Below, piece after piece: positions 1 through 9,687 of a stretch of DNA of 64,000 nucleotides. How positions within the stretch are numbered: position 1 is the stretch's first letter; each line of letters starts with the position of its first letter. The stretch is from Hyparrhenia diplandra (lineage: Eukaryota; Streptophyta; Magnoliopsida; Poales; Poaceae). The notes under the pieces are model-generated. The model worked only from the letters and a program-made list of their open reading frames with translations, ran no database searches and had not been told where the DNA came from. The position numbers and the translations under genes are program-made. The stretch spans positions 700,001-764,000 of the forward strand of contig JADLZK010007840.1 of the NCBI GenBank assembly GCA_015847255.1, in the 5' to 3' direction.

Positions 1-790
1 TGTCCAACAGGTAGCAAGACATCAAGGTTAAGCACCAACTTAGGTAGAGGCGGGGGGCTAGCCACAAGATGCGCAAAGGCTGCTGTCGTTCCTTCTACCT
101 CAAGCTCTCAAATAGTCTAGAACTTGGCAATGGCTGCAGATGGGTTAGAAATTGTTTGGTGCAGGAATGTGGTGATGGCTGTTCTTTACAACTTGGTGCT
201 AGATTCTAGAATTTGTGCAGGAATGTGGTGATGGCTGGATCTACATACTTAGTCTTGTTAGAAACTACATACATGAGCTTATTGGCATATATAAACCACC
301 TACTTATGTGATGTATCTGAACCTATTTGCACTATATAATATATTATATGATCTGGGTTCTATGTAAATGATGGTGTGATGTCAATGTTACATGATGGCT
401 TAGATGCATGATTGAATGGATATATAATGTATGGCGACCTTTTAACCATGGTTAACTACTTATACATGACAACCATTTTTCGGTCACAAAACACCATCCA
501 AACGCCTTCCCTAGACACATAATATGACGCGTTGACTAACTAATGTATGACGTAAGTAGCTGTCATAAAAGATAACAATATGTGACAGGGAAGACTAGTT
601 GCGTCACAAAAAGCATTGACTTTTTGTGACCAACTTACAAAAAAAACCGTCCACGAGGTACATAATGTGACGGTCGATTTGTGACCACCTTGTGACGATG
701 GGTTTTTCGTCATAACGTAGTTTTTATGACTAAATTCTTACCTTACGTGACACTTTCGGCTTGTCATGAAAAGCCAAATTTCTTGCAGTG
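1..790. mobile_element. Terminal region of a CACTA-like DNA transposon, continuing off the left edge
   Basis: The right end at 780-790 reads TTCTTGCAGTG, whose complement CACTGCAAGAA matches the CACTA/CACTG terminus of En/Spm elements. It is followed by TTA, a possible 3 bp target duplication. The 350 bp inside the end carry many short direct and inverted copies of GTGAC, GTCAC and TGTGAC, as expected for CACTA subterminal repeats. No transposase is visible. Bases 1-430 have no recognisable feature and are assigned to the element only by position. The other end lies outside the window. Confidence 0.42.
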
Positions 791-1149
791 TTAGCAGTTT
801 TTTTGTGAAAATAGTACATCATGATTTTTAAAAAAAAATTATATACATTCATCTAAAATAACAACACAATTTGTTTTTAAAAGTATGTTGCTGACATTGG
901 TAAACGAATCTTTCAGAGAACATTTTTCATTAATGTCGAAATATAACAATATATAAACTTACAGCGCTTGTATGAGACCTCTCTGAAAGCACAACATAAA
1001 TGTAAAACAGCTAAACAATGAAATTTGGCTATTATGTTTACCCATACTGTTGGAGTTGCTCTAATGAATGTCTATTTTAAATCACTTTATTTATACTATA
1101 TACTATATATTAACAGTATATGAATTTGGTATAATTTAGAAACATATTG
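791..1149 (+). repeat. Upstream flank of an A1 unit
   Basis: AT-rich sequence. The stretch from about 960 (GCTTGTATGAGACCTCTCTG...) is homologous to 6,897-7,080, but a ~70 bp insertion around 1,005-1,065 separates the two conserved halves. No gene is seen. Confidence 0.4.
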
Positions 1150-1900
1150 TGGATGATCTATTCTCGGACTATCAAGCAACTCGTTGTAGTCGAATAATAA
1201 ATGTCAAGTAGAATAGATGACTACACGTAAACATCCATCTTACATAAGAGGCTCCACCTTTTTGACCCGAAGTCAAGAACGGAAATCCCAGCCTTTTTAA
1301 ATTTTTTTAATAATGCAGACATGTTTCAATTCGCTCGGATTCGAACCCAGACCAGAGGCCCTTTCTAAGCTCCACCTTTAGCTCGCTCTCCATGCCACAC
1401 CCTCCAACCACAAGCATTTCCTCCTTACCTTTTTTCCATAGCGTACTGACACAAAATTAACAACTTTTTTTTTTTGCGAAAAACAAAATTAACAACTTTC
1501 ATGTGAAGGTTTGAAAAGTGCTAAGAAAATCCGTCTACCTAAGAATTACTTAAGGGATTTTGGCATAAAAAAAAGGAATTATTTTGAGGGATGGGATGCA
1601 CTGGGATAGAACAGAGGATTACGAGAATGAGGACGGGTATTTCTAACCGACATGGCTAGTCTTGTTGACCACAACTGCTAACCACCTCCCAATTTCACGG
1701 AGTTGACTGTCCTACGATTTGAGATGGATTGGAGTGAGAGAAAACTGGATTCATGTCCGAAACCTGCATTTCAGGGGATGTGATGACAACAAACCATGGA
1801 AACCATAGAGAGCGAATATCTATTAAGGGTTCGGAATAGTTAGTACAAATATTCGTGGACTGAAATGCAGTGAACCATGAATCCCTTGCTGCTCAGCGAC
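1150..1900 (+). repeat. A1 unit, copy 1 (decayed, carries a SINE)
   Basis: The conserved upstream block begins at about 1,150 (GATCTATTCTCGGACTATCAAG). The TATA box has mutated to CTTACATAAG near 1,239. A SINE splits the GCTCCACC segment. The internal motif (ATGGGATGCACTGGGATAGA) starts at 1,591, and the second block (GACATGGCTAGTCTTGTTGA) at about 1,649 has indels relative to other copies. The probable product is a non-coding transcript. No frame stays open through the unit. Confidence 0.6.
1261..1368 (-). mobile_element. Short tRNA-related SINE-like insertion
   Basis: The 108 bp segment is flanked by perfect 10 bp direct repeats GCTCCACCTT at 1,251-1,260 and 1,369-1,378, which look like a target-site duplication. 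Read on the minus strand it holds GGGTTCGAATCC (1,338-1,349), an excellent RNA polymerase III B box, and ends in a short A-rich tail (CAAAAA). No A box is evident, so it is probably 5' truncated. It falls just after the TATA region of an A1 unit. Confidence 0.5.
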
Positions 1901-2084
1901 GATCCATGTGCCCATCTAATAGCTTTTAAATTTCTTGAGATATGGAGTTAAGAGGGAAAATTTCGTGATTGACGAAAGATATATAAATATATATTTATAA
2001 TATTTATCACTGCAACATATAAGAAGCTCCATCCCTGGCACAATGCCATTTCACATTTCCTTTGCGTACTGCCAGGAAAATGGA
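1901..2084 (+). repeat. A3 unit, 5' part with TATA box
   Basis: It matches 6,541-6,700: AATTTCTTGAGATATGGAG, GATTGACGAAAGATATATAA, then a TATA-like CATATAAG at about 2,016-2,023 followed by AAGCTCCATCCCTGGCACA. It is cut short after CTGCCAGGAAAA and joins a B module at about 2,085, so the motif-bearing part is missing. Confidence 0.55.
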
Positions 2085-2960
2085 GTTAAGGTCGTCTTGG
2101 ACCTTAGTTGTGAACCTGTAATGAGTTTATTACTTGATGTTAGTTTTGTTTAAGTTTGAAATGATGATTCTTTGTTGAAAGAAGTTCAAGCTGCATTTTT
2201 CCATTATATTAAAAAACGATCTCAGCTCAAGACCTGCATTTTCTGCAACTCAAGATATGACATCGATCCTGCAATTGACAAGTTCTAACTGTGGCATTTG
2301 ACCTGCGGCCTCAGTGCACACGAATTAGAGATCTCAGCGCTGGGCGAAGCTGCAGCAGAGCCTCTTCCTCAGATTCGACACCATTTTCCAAGTTGTACAC
2401 AGGGCACTTCCAATCCTTTGGGGCACTTTTGTCATCCTCCTCAACCTCAGATCTGCCAAGCGACGCGCGGTGCTGGTGCTTACCTAGACTAGACAGCCCG
2501 GCATGCCTCAACTAACTAGCTTGTGCTCTCTCGGGTGCTGTTGTCCTCTGGTTACTAGAATTGGAGCCGGAACAAGTTCCAGAAATGAGGTGGAAGTACT
2601 GCCCTAGCCTAACACTGATCTTTCTGACACCTCTAAATCCAGTGCGTTCCGAAATGAAACGGTTAAGAAGAAAATTGAACGACTATGTGCCATGAATTTT
2701 GTTCCTATACAACATTTGTGCATGATACATGTGACACTCAATGCAGCGAAAGAGAGCTTCTCGTATATATAGGATCCATCAAAACTGTCACAACGCAAGG
2801 ATTGAATGTCTTATATATATTGATTAGAGGGAAGTCTACTAGTCACTGACGAGGTCCTCTGTTTGGATAAAATTCTACCTGATATTTGCATATACATGCA
2901 ACCAGCTTGTATTAACCCATTTTAATTCGGCATCTCAACCTTTTCATCACCAAATCAAAA
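2085..2960 (+). repeat. B module, copy 1
   Basis: It starts at GTCGTCTTGGACCTTAGTTG and is collinear with 47,087-48,000, 55,740-56,550 and 57,150-57,940. The frame conserved in other copies reads HELEISALGEAAAEPLPQI here and then HPPQPQI, but stops at TAG after AYLD. The later ELEPEQ segment is in another frame relative to its start. A TATATATAGGATCC element lies near 2,765. The function is unknown. It could be a decayed exon or a non-coding transcript. Confidence 0.6.
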
Positions 2961-3337
2961 TGCACCCCATATAGTGCATGATCTATTCTCAGATTATCAA
3001 GCAACTCGTTGTAGTCCAACAATAAGCATCAAGAAGGATAGATGACTACGTAAAGTAGCAAACGAGCAAGCTATATATGATCCAGGAGGCTAAGAGACAA
3101 ATATTTAACATCTTATATGCAGGGTGATTATATACTCGTAGGCCAACTAATATTTAACTACGTACCAGCTCAATATAGGGGCACACAACAAGAGCACATA
3201 ACAGATTAGCCTGCTGACCAATTAGCCTCTTAACAGTGATTTTGTACTGATTGCTGGCAGATTACCTTTTTTATTCATGTATAAACTACTCCATCTATTA
3301 GTAATATCAGTTGTAAAAAACTATGTACACCTGATTC
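2961..3337 (+). repeat. A1 upstream block fused to an A1 3' tail
   Basis: The block at 2,961-3,090 (AGTGCATGATCTATTCTC through GCAAGCTATATATGATC) matches 7,075-7,185. From 3,120 on it matches the A1 3' tail (GGCCAACTAATATTTAACTA, TTAGCCTGCTGACCAATTAG) found at 5,915-6,110 and 54,230-54,420. The promoter and body between them are missing, so this is a deletion or recombination product. Confidence 0.55.
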
Positions 3338-3698
3338 GTAGTGCAAACCATCATCTTTTGTAAACCCGTGTAAACCATGCAAAAAAGTTGTCTAAATTCA
3401 CCAAACAAATCACACATGTGGATAGTATGATGATACACAACCTTGTAAAATATTTTATCCAAACTTCGACTTCGTTTGTGAGATATAAAAATAACAAATT
3501 TCTAACAAATTATGTGGACAACTTTCTGGCTTGAAATTTGTTATTTTTATATCTCACAAACAGAGTCTAGTTTGGACAAGATATTTTACAAGGCTGTGTA
3601 TCATCATATCATCTACATGTGTAATTTTTTGGTGAATTTATACAACTTTTTTGGCATGGTTTTACACAGGTTTATACGAAGATGATGGTTTGCACTAC
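3338..3698. mobile_element. Fold-back MITE with ~165 bp inverted arms
   Basis: The arms 3,338-3,502 and 3,533-3,698 are near-perfect reverse complements (GTAGTGCAAACCATCATC... against ...GATGATGGTTTGCACTAC), separated by only about 30 bp. A transcript across it would fold into a very long hairpin, a typical siRNA source. It has no coding capacity. The transposase superfamily cannot be assigned because no clean target duplication is visible. It is inserted in an A1 3' tail. Confidence 0.75.
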
Positions 3699-3769
3699 AT
3701 ATTTTGCCATATAAATATGGAGGCAACTATTGTGAGTCAATCAATTAAGAACAATTTAGGGTTAATTCC

Positions 3770-3905
3770 CTACCGCACCCTGCTCCTAGCGCCGCCGCCC
3801 TCTAGCCCGCCACAAGACCCCCCTCTGTGCCGCCGGGCGAGCTGCACCGCCGCCCGTGCCATCGCGCTTGGCGCCGGCGCCGCCGCTCGTCTATGCCGCG
3901 TCACG
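3770..3905. other. GC-rich insert of unknown origin
   Basis: About 135 bp rich in CCGCC/GCCGCC interrupt AT-rich A-unit sequence between TTAATTCCCTACC and the A1 element GAGCAAGCTATATATGATC. The composition resembles a fragment of a grass gene 5' exon, as carried by Pack-MULEs or Helitrons. No terminal repeats are visible and the short frame through it matches nothing I recognise. Confidence 0.35.
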
Positions 3906-4191
3906 CAAAAAGAGCAAGCTATATATGATCAGTTACTGAAAAAGGTGGATATGCGCAATTGACATTTGCCGTTTAAAGTAGTAGTAGAATCTTTTGTACT
4001 GTACGTTCCTCAGAAAACATAAATTGGAAGGATGTCACAAACTTATAAGAGTAGTAGAACAAATGTTCAATGTTACCTATCACGCCCATCATCCATCTTA
4101 TATAAGAAGCTCCACCAGCTTAGCTCGCTCCCCATGCCACACGCTCCAACCACAAACATTTTCTTCATGCTTACCTGTTTTGCTTAGCGTA
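3906..4191 (+). repeat. A1 unit, copy 2: promoter and 5' segment
   Basis: The conserved upstream region (GAATCTTTTGTACTGTACG, ACATAAATTGGAAG) leads to the TATA box CTTATATAAG at 4,097-4,106 and AGAAGCTCCACC. The unit is interrupted at 4,191 by a solo LTR and resumes at 5,564, with GCGTA duplicated on both sides. Confidence 0.65.
4097..4106 (+). promoter_or_regulatory. TATA box of A1 copy 2
   Basis: CTTATATAAG in the array-wide context CATC-TATATAAG-AAGCTCCACC, with about 100 bp of conserved upstream sequence. Transcription should start about 30 bp downstream and would now run into the solo LTR. Confidence 0.55.
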
Positions 4192-5563
4192 TGTTGGTAT
4201 TTGTTAAGCCTACAGAAATAATTAATAATCCGCAAGCGCACGGATACTAGTGAGCATTTCTCCCAGGTCAGGGTTTTAAATATCGAATCCACAGGGAGGA
4301 TGGTGTGAGGAATAATTGAGGCATATAACTAATCCCTGAGTGTCAATCAAGGATAGGAAAGGATCAAAGAGGTAAGAAGATTCCTATGGTTGTCTAGTTC
4401 TCCTTCTTGTAAGTTATGTAGATATTGATCTTAAAAGGGATCGTACTCAAGAGAAGGTAAGGGCGAAACTTACTATCTCCCAGCACTTGGATCCTACGTA
4501 TCCTATCTACGGGAAGTGGAATACAAAGGACTCAATGGTACTGTCACTACCACGATCTACCACTCTCCGGCAGGTAGGGAGCACTCATAAGTAACTTTGA
4601 TCTAGGCACCACGCCTACACCTAAGTAAACCCCTCTAATCTATAGATTCCCATAAATTAGAGTACTCAAAGAGTTATGAACATTAAGAAAAATACTAACA
4701 CTGAAGATAATATGATACTTACTCAAATAAGTAGTTGATCCACCATAGAAGTCTTAGGATCAAGTGCCATAAAGCCTTTGATCCCAGAGGTACAAGCGTA
4801 GAGGAGTCACCAACATGTCTGGTGCTTCCCCTTCTTCTCCTCCACTCACTCTTTTGCTCTCAAGAATAGATCTAGAACTTAATTAGAGTTCTAGATCTAA
4901 TCTCTCAAGATAGATCTAATCTACTTCTAATCCACTTCTAATGATATGTCTAATTAAGCTCTAATTACATGTCTAATTCTACTTCACTAATCCCTTAGAG
5001 AGAGTTGATCCTTTCTAGGGACCCCTCTACTACTAAGAGTTAATGAGATAGAATAAGATTGTAATGAATTAGGGTTTAGCCCTGGGGGCAGGGGGTCTTC
5101 TTATATAGGCCTTGGCGATGAACGTGAACCCTTGGATCAAACCAACCTTGGCGGTGTGTAGATGCAACCTCAATGTCGGTGGTAAACCGCCATAGAAAAA
5201 AGGGAGGATGACAGTGGGACCCACCTGGCGGCCGCCGATGGAGGTGTTGGCGGGCGCCGTGCCATGGTGGGCCCCGGCCTCGTCGCCTCCTTCCCTGGTG
5301 TATTCTGGTGTCTTCTAGAATGTTTTAGTCCTTAATTCGGGTTGAGTTACTTCACGGTCAAGTCTTGTCATCATAGGTCTTGTATATTCCGGAACTTTCT
5401 CCATTATTCTCTGCATTTTCCTATTAAGTCCCTGAAAATATATAAATCACCAAAACTCGTGGAATTATATTAGTTAAACCCCTAGACTTATATTTTGTAT
5501 TCAATTTAAGCCCTTATTTATGTTTAATTGACTAGTAATTTTATGCTATAACAGGTGTCAACA
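4192..5563 (-). mobile_element. Solo LTR (1,372 bp) of an Athila-like family
   Basis: It begins TGTTGGTATTTG and ends GGTGTCAACA, with GCGTA immediately before (4,187-4,191) and after (5,564-5,568) as a perfect 5 bp target duplication. The signature AATCCGCAAGCGCACGGA near 4,230 and the TCGAATCCACAGGG stretch match the end of element 3's LTRs (43,341 onward), which gives a minus-strand orientation. It holds no internal region, so it is a product of LTR-LTR recombination. Confidence 0.85.
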
Positions 5564-6255
5564 GCGTACTGACAGAAAAATAACAAGTTTCATGGGATGG
5601 TTTGAAGAGTGCTGAGCAAATTCGTCTTCAAGAACCATTGACGAGATCGGGGTTATTACTTCAGCGATGAGACGCACTGGGATAGAACAGAGGAGTACAA
5701 CAATAAGAGCGGGTATTTCTGACAGATATGGTCACGTTGATCACAACTGTTAACCAGCTGGATGCTCAATTCCACCAAGTTGAGCAACCCGCTAGACGAA
5801 GAAACGGAATCGGTTTGCATTTCAGGGTGGGGATTGTGATGACGACGAACCACCAAAACCATAGAGAGCGAAAGACGACCCAACAAGACCATGTAATGCA
5901 GGGTGTTTATATTCGTAGGGCAACTAATATTTAACTACCAGCTCAATATAGGGGCACGCAACAAGAGCACATAGCAGATTAGCCTGCTGACCAATTAGCC
6001 TGTTAACAGTGATTTTGTACTGATTGCTGGCAGATTACCTTTTATTCATGTGTAAACTACTCCATCTATTAGTACGATCAGTTGGTAAAAAAAAAACTAT
6101 GTACACCTTCAACACAGTCGGTCAGTAGTTGTCATAATGGATGTGATTCAATAAAAACATGAATACGTGGCGGTGTAAAACTGGAGTCCATTATACTTCT
6201 GGCAATTACACTGACTGCAGTTATCGCCAGTTGACAACTTGACATAAATTTGTAT
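5564..6255 (+). repeat. A1 unit, copy 2: body and 3' tail
   Basis: It continues from the LTR insertion. The internal motif at 5,666 is changed to GATGAGACGCACTGGGATAG. The second block (GATATGGTCACGTTGATCAC) is at about 5,722, followed by the tail with GGGTGTTTATATTCGTAGGG and TTAGCCTGCTGACCAATTAG. It is about 95% similar by eye to 53,880-54,570. The frame across the second block is broken by indels in sister copies. Confidence 0.6.
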
Positions 6256-6540
6256 TAATTCTTTTTCTCGAATGTACAAGAACCGCGCTTCATTACGTTA
6301 AGAAGAAAAAGGGGAAGAAACCCCTTACAACACACACCACACCAAACCCGAATACAAGAAATTTATATGTATTCACAAGCTGTCATTAAAGCGATCTTTG
6401 TGGACGTTACAAATCACGTGAATATTTGTACTAAATATCAGATAATAATGCTTCTCTTTTTTTATAAATCCATCAATTCACATGCTATGCTGCACGGGAT
6501 CTGGCTAACAGAAAATTACAATCTGACGATGTGATGAATC
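6256..6540 (+). repeat. Shared segment with a LINE-tail-like stretch
   Basis: AATGTACAAGAACCGCGCTTCATTACG and AAGGGGAAGAAACCCC recur at 45,925-45,985 and 54,570-54,640. The TTCATTACGTTAAGAAG core resembles the 3' end of a grass LINE in reverse. It has been duplicated with the array, so the insertion predates the duplication. No gene is seen. Confidence 0.4.
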
Positions 6541-6890
6541 TAATTTTTATATCTAATAGTTTTAAAGTTTATCGATATATGGATTGTTAAGGGGGAAACT
6601 TCATGATTGACGAAAGGTATATAAATACATATTTATAATATTTATCACTGCAACCTATAAGAAGCTCCATCCCAGGCAGAATGCTTCACATTTCCTTTGC
6701 ATACCGAACACAACCAACTTTTAAAGGATGGTGGAAGAAAGCCAGGAAAATTCATCTGCCTTATTCTTCATAACCATCATGATGATGCCCGTGTATTGGA
6801 ATGGGATGCACCGAGGTATAAAAGTGGAGAGTCTCAAGCATGAATTTCAAATTATGGGAGAGACTTGATCAGTTAGTTCTGTCTCTAAAA
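6541..6890 (+). repeat. A3 unit with TATA box and motif
   Basis: A TATA-like CCTATAAG at 6,654-6,661 precedes AAGCTCCATCCCAGGC. The motif GGAATGGGATGCACCGAGGT is at 6,799-6,818, about 146 bp downstream. The tail (GAATTTCAAATTATGGGAG) matches 46,178-46,200. This motif copy is the closest in the window to a miR2118-type site. Confidence 0.6.
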
Positions 6891-6896
6891 ATATAT

Positions 6897-7024
6897 GTTT
6901 ATACCGCTCTTGCATGAGACCTCTATGAAAGCACAAGAAAATGAACGCCTATTTTAAATTGTTTATACCGCTCTTGCATGAGACCCCTATGAAAGCACAA
7001 GAAAATGAACACCTATTTTAAATC
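6897..7024 (+). repeat. 64 bp tandem duplication
   Basis: The segment starting GTTTATACCGCTCTTGCATG occurs at 6,897-6,960 and again directly at 6,961-7,024 with only a few substitutions. A related single copy is at about 960-1,080. It indicates recent slippage or unequal exchange. Confidence 0.85.
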
Positions 7025-7074
7025 GTCTTTTATATATATTAATAGTATATTCGAATTTGGTAATTTAGAAACAT

Positions 7075-7800
7075 ATAGTGCATGATCTATTCTCCGATTA
7101 TCAAGCAACTCGTTGTAGCCCAATAATAAGCGTCAAGAAGGATAGATGACTACGAGAAGTAGCAAACCAGCAAGCTATATATGATCTGTTACTGAAAAGG
7201 AGGATATATATGTATGCGCAATTGACATTTGACGTTTAAAGTAGTAGTGGAATCTTTTGCACTGTACGTTTCTCAGAAAACATAAATTGGAAGCATGTTA
7301 CAAACTTAAGAGTAGTACAGTACAACAAATGTTCGTAGCTACCTATCACGCCCATCCATCTTATAAGAAGCTCCAGCCTTAGCTCACTCTCCGTGCCATT
7401 CGCTTCCAACCACAAACATTTCCTGCTTACCTCTTCCTTAGCGTACAGGCACAAAATTGACAACTTTCATGGGATGGTTTGAAGAGTGCTCAGCAATTCG
7501 TCTTCATAAGAAGCATTGGTGAGGTCTGGGTTATTCTTTCAGGGATGGGACGCATTGGGATAGAACAGAGGAGGACGAGCATCAGGACGTGCATTTCTGA
7601 CAGACATGGTCTCGTTGATCACAACTGCTAACCAGCTGCCCAATTTCATGAAGTTGACCGGCCTGTGATTTATGGGACGATAAAGCTTCTTTGAGGAGTG
7701 AGAGAAAACTGGATTCGCCTGCATTTCGGCGGGATGTGATGACGAGGAGTCGAGAAGCAAGGGATTGTCCAACTATTCTATTTCAAGGGCAACAAGTATG
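7075..7800 (+). repeat. A1 unit, copy 3 (most complete A1)
   Basis: The conserved upstream block is at 7,075-7,185. The TATA box CTTATAAG is at 7,360-7,367, followed by AAGCTCCAGCCTTAGCTC. The motif ATGGGACGCATTGGGATAGA starts at 7,545, about 180 bp downstream. The second block GACATGGTCTCGTTGATCAC is at 7,605, followed by CAGCTGCCCAATTTCATGAA. A 77-codon minus-strand frame over the body is not conserved in sister units. Confidence 0.68.
7360..7367 (+). promoter_or_regulatory. TATA box of A1 copy 3
   Basis: CTTATAAG in the array context CCATCCATC-TTATAAG-AAGCTCCA, with the conserved TACCTATCACGCCCATCC stretch immediately upstream. Confidence 0.5.
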
Positions 7801-8231
7801 TATTGTGAAATGATTATCGGGTGTTTATATTCGTAGGCCAAATAATAAGCTCCACAGTTAGCTCGCTCTCCATGCCACACGCTTCCAACCACAAACATTT
7901 CCTGCTTACCTCTTTTCCTTAGCGTACTGGCACAAAATTAACAACTTTCAGAAACCGTGTACAAGTTATCAAAGTGTCAGTGCAGCGGAGAAGCAAATTC
8001 CAGAGCTTATGTGTTTCGATATTATTGTAAAATATTTTTTTGGCCCATTCATACATATAGCAAGCCCCTCTATAATTTTTTTTCTTTTTTGACGAAGAAG
8101 CTCCTCTATCCTTGGCACACTACTACCACTTCGCCTTTCCTTTGCATCCTGACACAACCAATGGTGGAAGAAAGCCACGAAAATTCTCATCGACCTTATT
8201 CCTGAAATCGTAACCATCACGTACGGAAGTT
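7801..8231 (+). repeat. Recombined A1/A3 fragments
   Basis: The stretch 7,845-7,945 is an A1 5' segment without its TATA box (AGCTCCACAGTTAGCTCGC). From about 8,050 an A3 5' segment follows (GAAGCTCCTCTATCCTTGGC, GGTGGAAGAAAGCC). The junction sequence at 7,950-8,050 matches nothing else noted here. Confidence 0.45.
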
Positions 8232-8340
8232 TGTTTTTTTTTTTTTTTTGAAGGAATCAGTGAGGAACCCCCCACCTGATCTTTTTCCATTAATAAGGGT
8301 AAAAGTAACAGAACAGGTGCACGAGAGGTGCTTAAAAATT
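8232..8340 (-). mobile_element. Short LINE 3' scrap in reverse orientation
   Basis: A T18 run followed by GAAGGAATCAGTGAGG...CCATTAATAAGGGT interrupts an A3 unit. Read on the minus strand it is a short 3'-terminal piece ending in poly(A), the form of a heavily 5'-truncated LINE insertion. TACGGAAGT flanks it on both sides (8,222 and 8,343), as expected for a target duplication. Confidence 0.5.
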
Positions 8341-8932
8341 TTTACGGAAGTCTGTTTGGATATGGGGATAGAAACATGATGAGTCTCCACTCTCCATTAC
8401 CAAATTTCAAATTAAGGCAGTAACATAACTTGTTCTTATATATCCATGTTATGTACAACATAAATGCGAATCACTGTTAGCAACTTTATTGTACAACAAA
8501 TGTACACCGGTACCTACCTTTCCGGTATCAGTGATCACCCATCCAACATATATAAAAGAGGCTCCACCCCTGCCATGCTTCCACTCCAAAAAAATTCCAT
8601 TTCCTTTGCATATGACACAGTCGAAATTCATCCACATAATATCCTTGGACGGTTACCCATTATGTATGGGGATGGGATGCACTGGGCTTGAAGAGAGGGC
8701 TCAGAGATAGACCACGAGTGTTTGGAACAGACATGATCTCACCGATCGCGGCGGAGGTACCCGACCTGATGAGGCTGACCAGCCTGCATTTTGTATTGTG
8801 ATGGAATCCAGTATGTACGCCCTCTTTTGTCATATGAACAACACTGCAAACTTTGAGGAGGTATGTCTGCAGGAGAGGAGTGAAAGGTGGCGTCGTTTGT
8901 GGCGTCGTTTTTGTCACCAGTCAACGTCATCT
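8341..8932 (+). repeat. A3 tail plus A2 unit, copy 1
   Basis: The upstream region from about 8,440 (CATAAATGCGAATCACTGTTAG, ACCTTTCCGGTATCAGTG) leads to the TATA box at 8,547-8,559 and GAGGCTCCACCCC. The motif ATGGGATGCACTGGGCTTG starts at 8,672. The second block GACATGATCTCACCGATCGC is at 8,731. The block ending ATGAACAACACTGCAAAC then follows, a signature of all A2 units. The motif is 125 bp from the TATA box. Confidence 0.68.
8547..8559 (+). promoter_or_regulatory. TATA box of A2 copy 1
   Basis: ACATATATAAAAG, the best TATA match in the array, preceded by the invariant ATCACCCATCCA and followed by AGGCTCCACC. Confidence 0.6.
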
Positions 8933-8934
8933 TT

Positions 8935-9687
8935 ACTATTACTAATTGGAGACTCCAAAGGATGCACCATGTTAATTCTCACCAGACCGCTAAAAAAAAA
9001 AAAAACTAAATCCTAGAAATTCTCACAATAATCTAAAACATATGTCCTTTGATTTGGTTGACTCTAATCATGATCACGAATATTAGCTATTATATCTATT
9101 GAGATTTATTAAAAATTATCTACCACTACCATTATAAGAAATACATAAAGTAACCCCTATTTTGTATGTAATTTACCCACCTTTGCCATTATACGACATA
9201 ATCCAATATATATAATCCAGAACTAAATCTATTCTTTTCTTCAATGTATATATGTACTGTATGTACAATTAAAAAGCAGTCTGGTATAGTCATGGTTCAC
9301 AAGTCGTTGGATCTCAATTATTATCCAAAGAAGACACCACGTTAATTCTCAACAGACGCACTAGGAAAAAAGCTAAATCCTAGAAATTCTCACAATAATT
9401 AGAAACATCCGGCCTTTGATTTGGTTGACTCAATCATGATCACACATATTAGCCATTAGATCTATTGAGATTTAGGAGGCTCCAAAAGAGGCACCACATT
9501 AATTCTCACCGGATGCGCGCTAAGAAAAAAGCTAAATCCTAGAAATTCTCATAATAATCGAGAAACATCCGGCCTTTGATTTGGTTGACTTTAATCATGA
9601 TCACGAGTATTAGCCATTAGATCTATTGAGATTTATTAAAAAAAAATACCCACCACTACCATTATAAAAATACATAAAGTAACCCTG
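8935..9687 (+). repeat. Three tandem copies of a 150-250 bp repeat
   Basis: Copies start at about 8,935, 9,325 and 9,475. Each carries AATTCTCACCAGACCGC, then GCTAAATCCTAGAAATTCTC, then CCTTTGATTTGGTTGACT and TATTGAGATTTA. A single diverged copy sits at 58,955-59,090. It is non-coding and its origin is unknown. Confidence 0.7.

Noticed and set aside
7605..7672. Conserved peptide reading (DMVSLITTANQLPNFMKL) of the second block of A units
   Set aside because: The reading looks protein-like and a little like a leucine-rich repeat. However, copies at 1,649, 13,980, 52,701 and 58,541 have 1-2 bp indels or stops inside it and there is no consistent start, so the block is treated as conserved RNA/DNA sequence.
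8672..8800. A classical miR2118/482 hairpin starting at the motif
   Set aside because: A 5p-like GGGATGGGA is present, but no complementary arm occurs within ~250 bp downstream in plus-strand units. Only the distant inverted unit at 20,042-20,066 supplies the complement.
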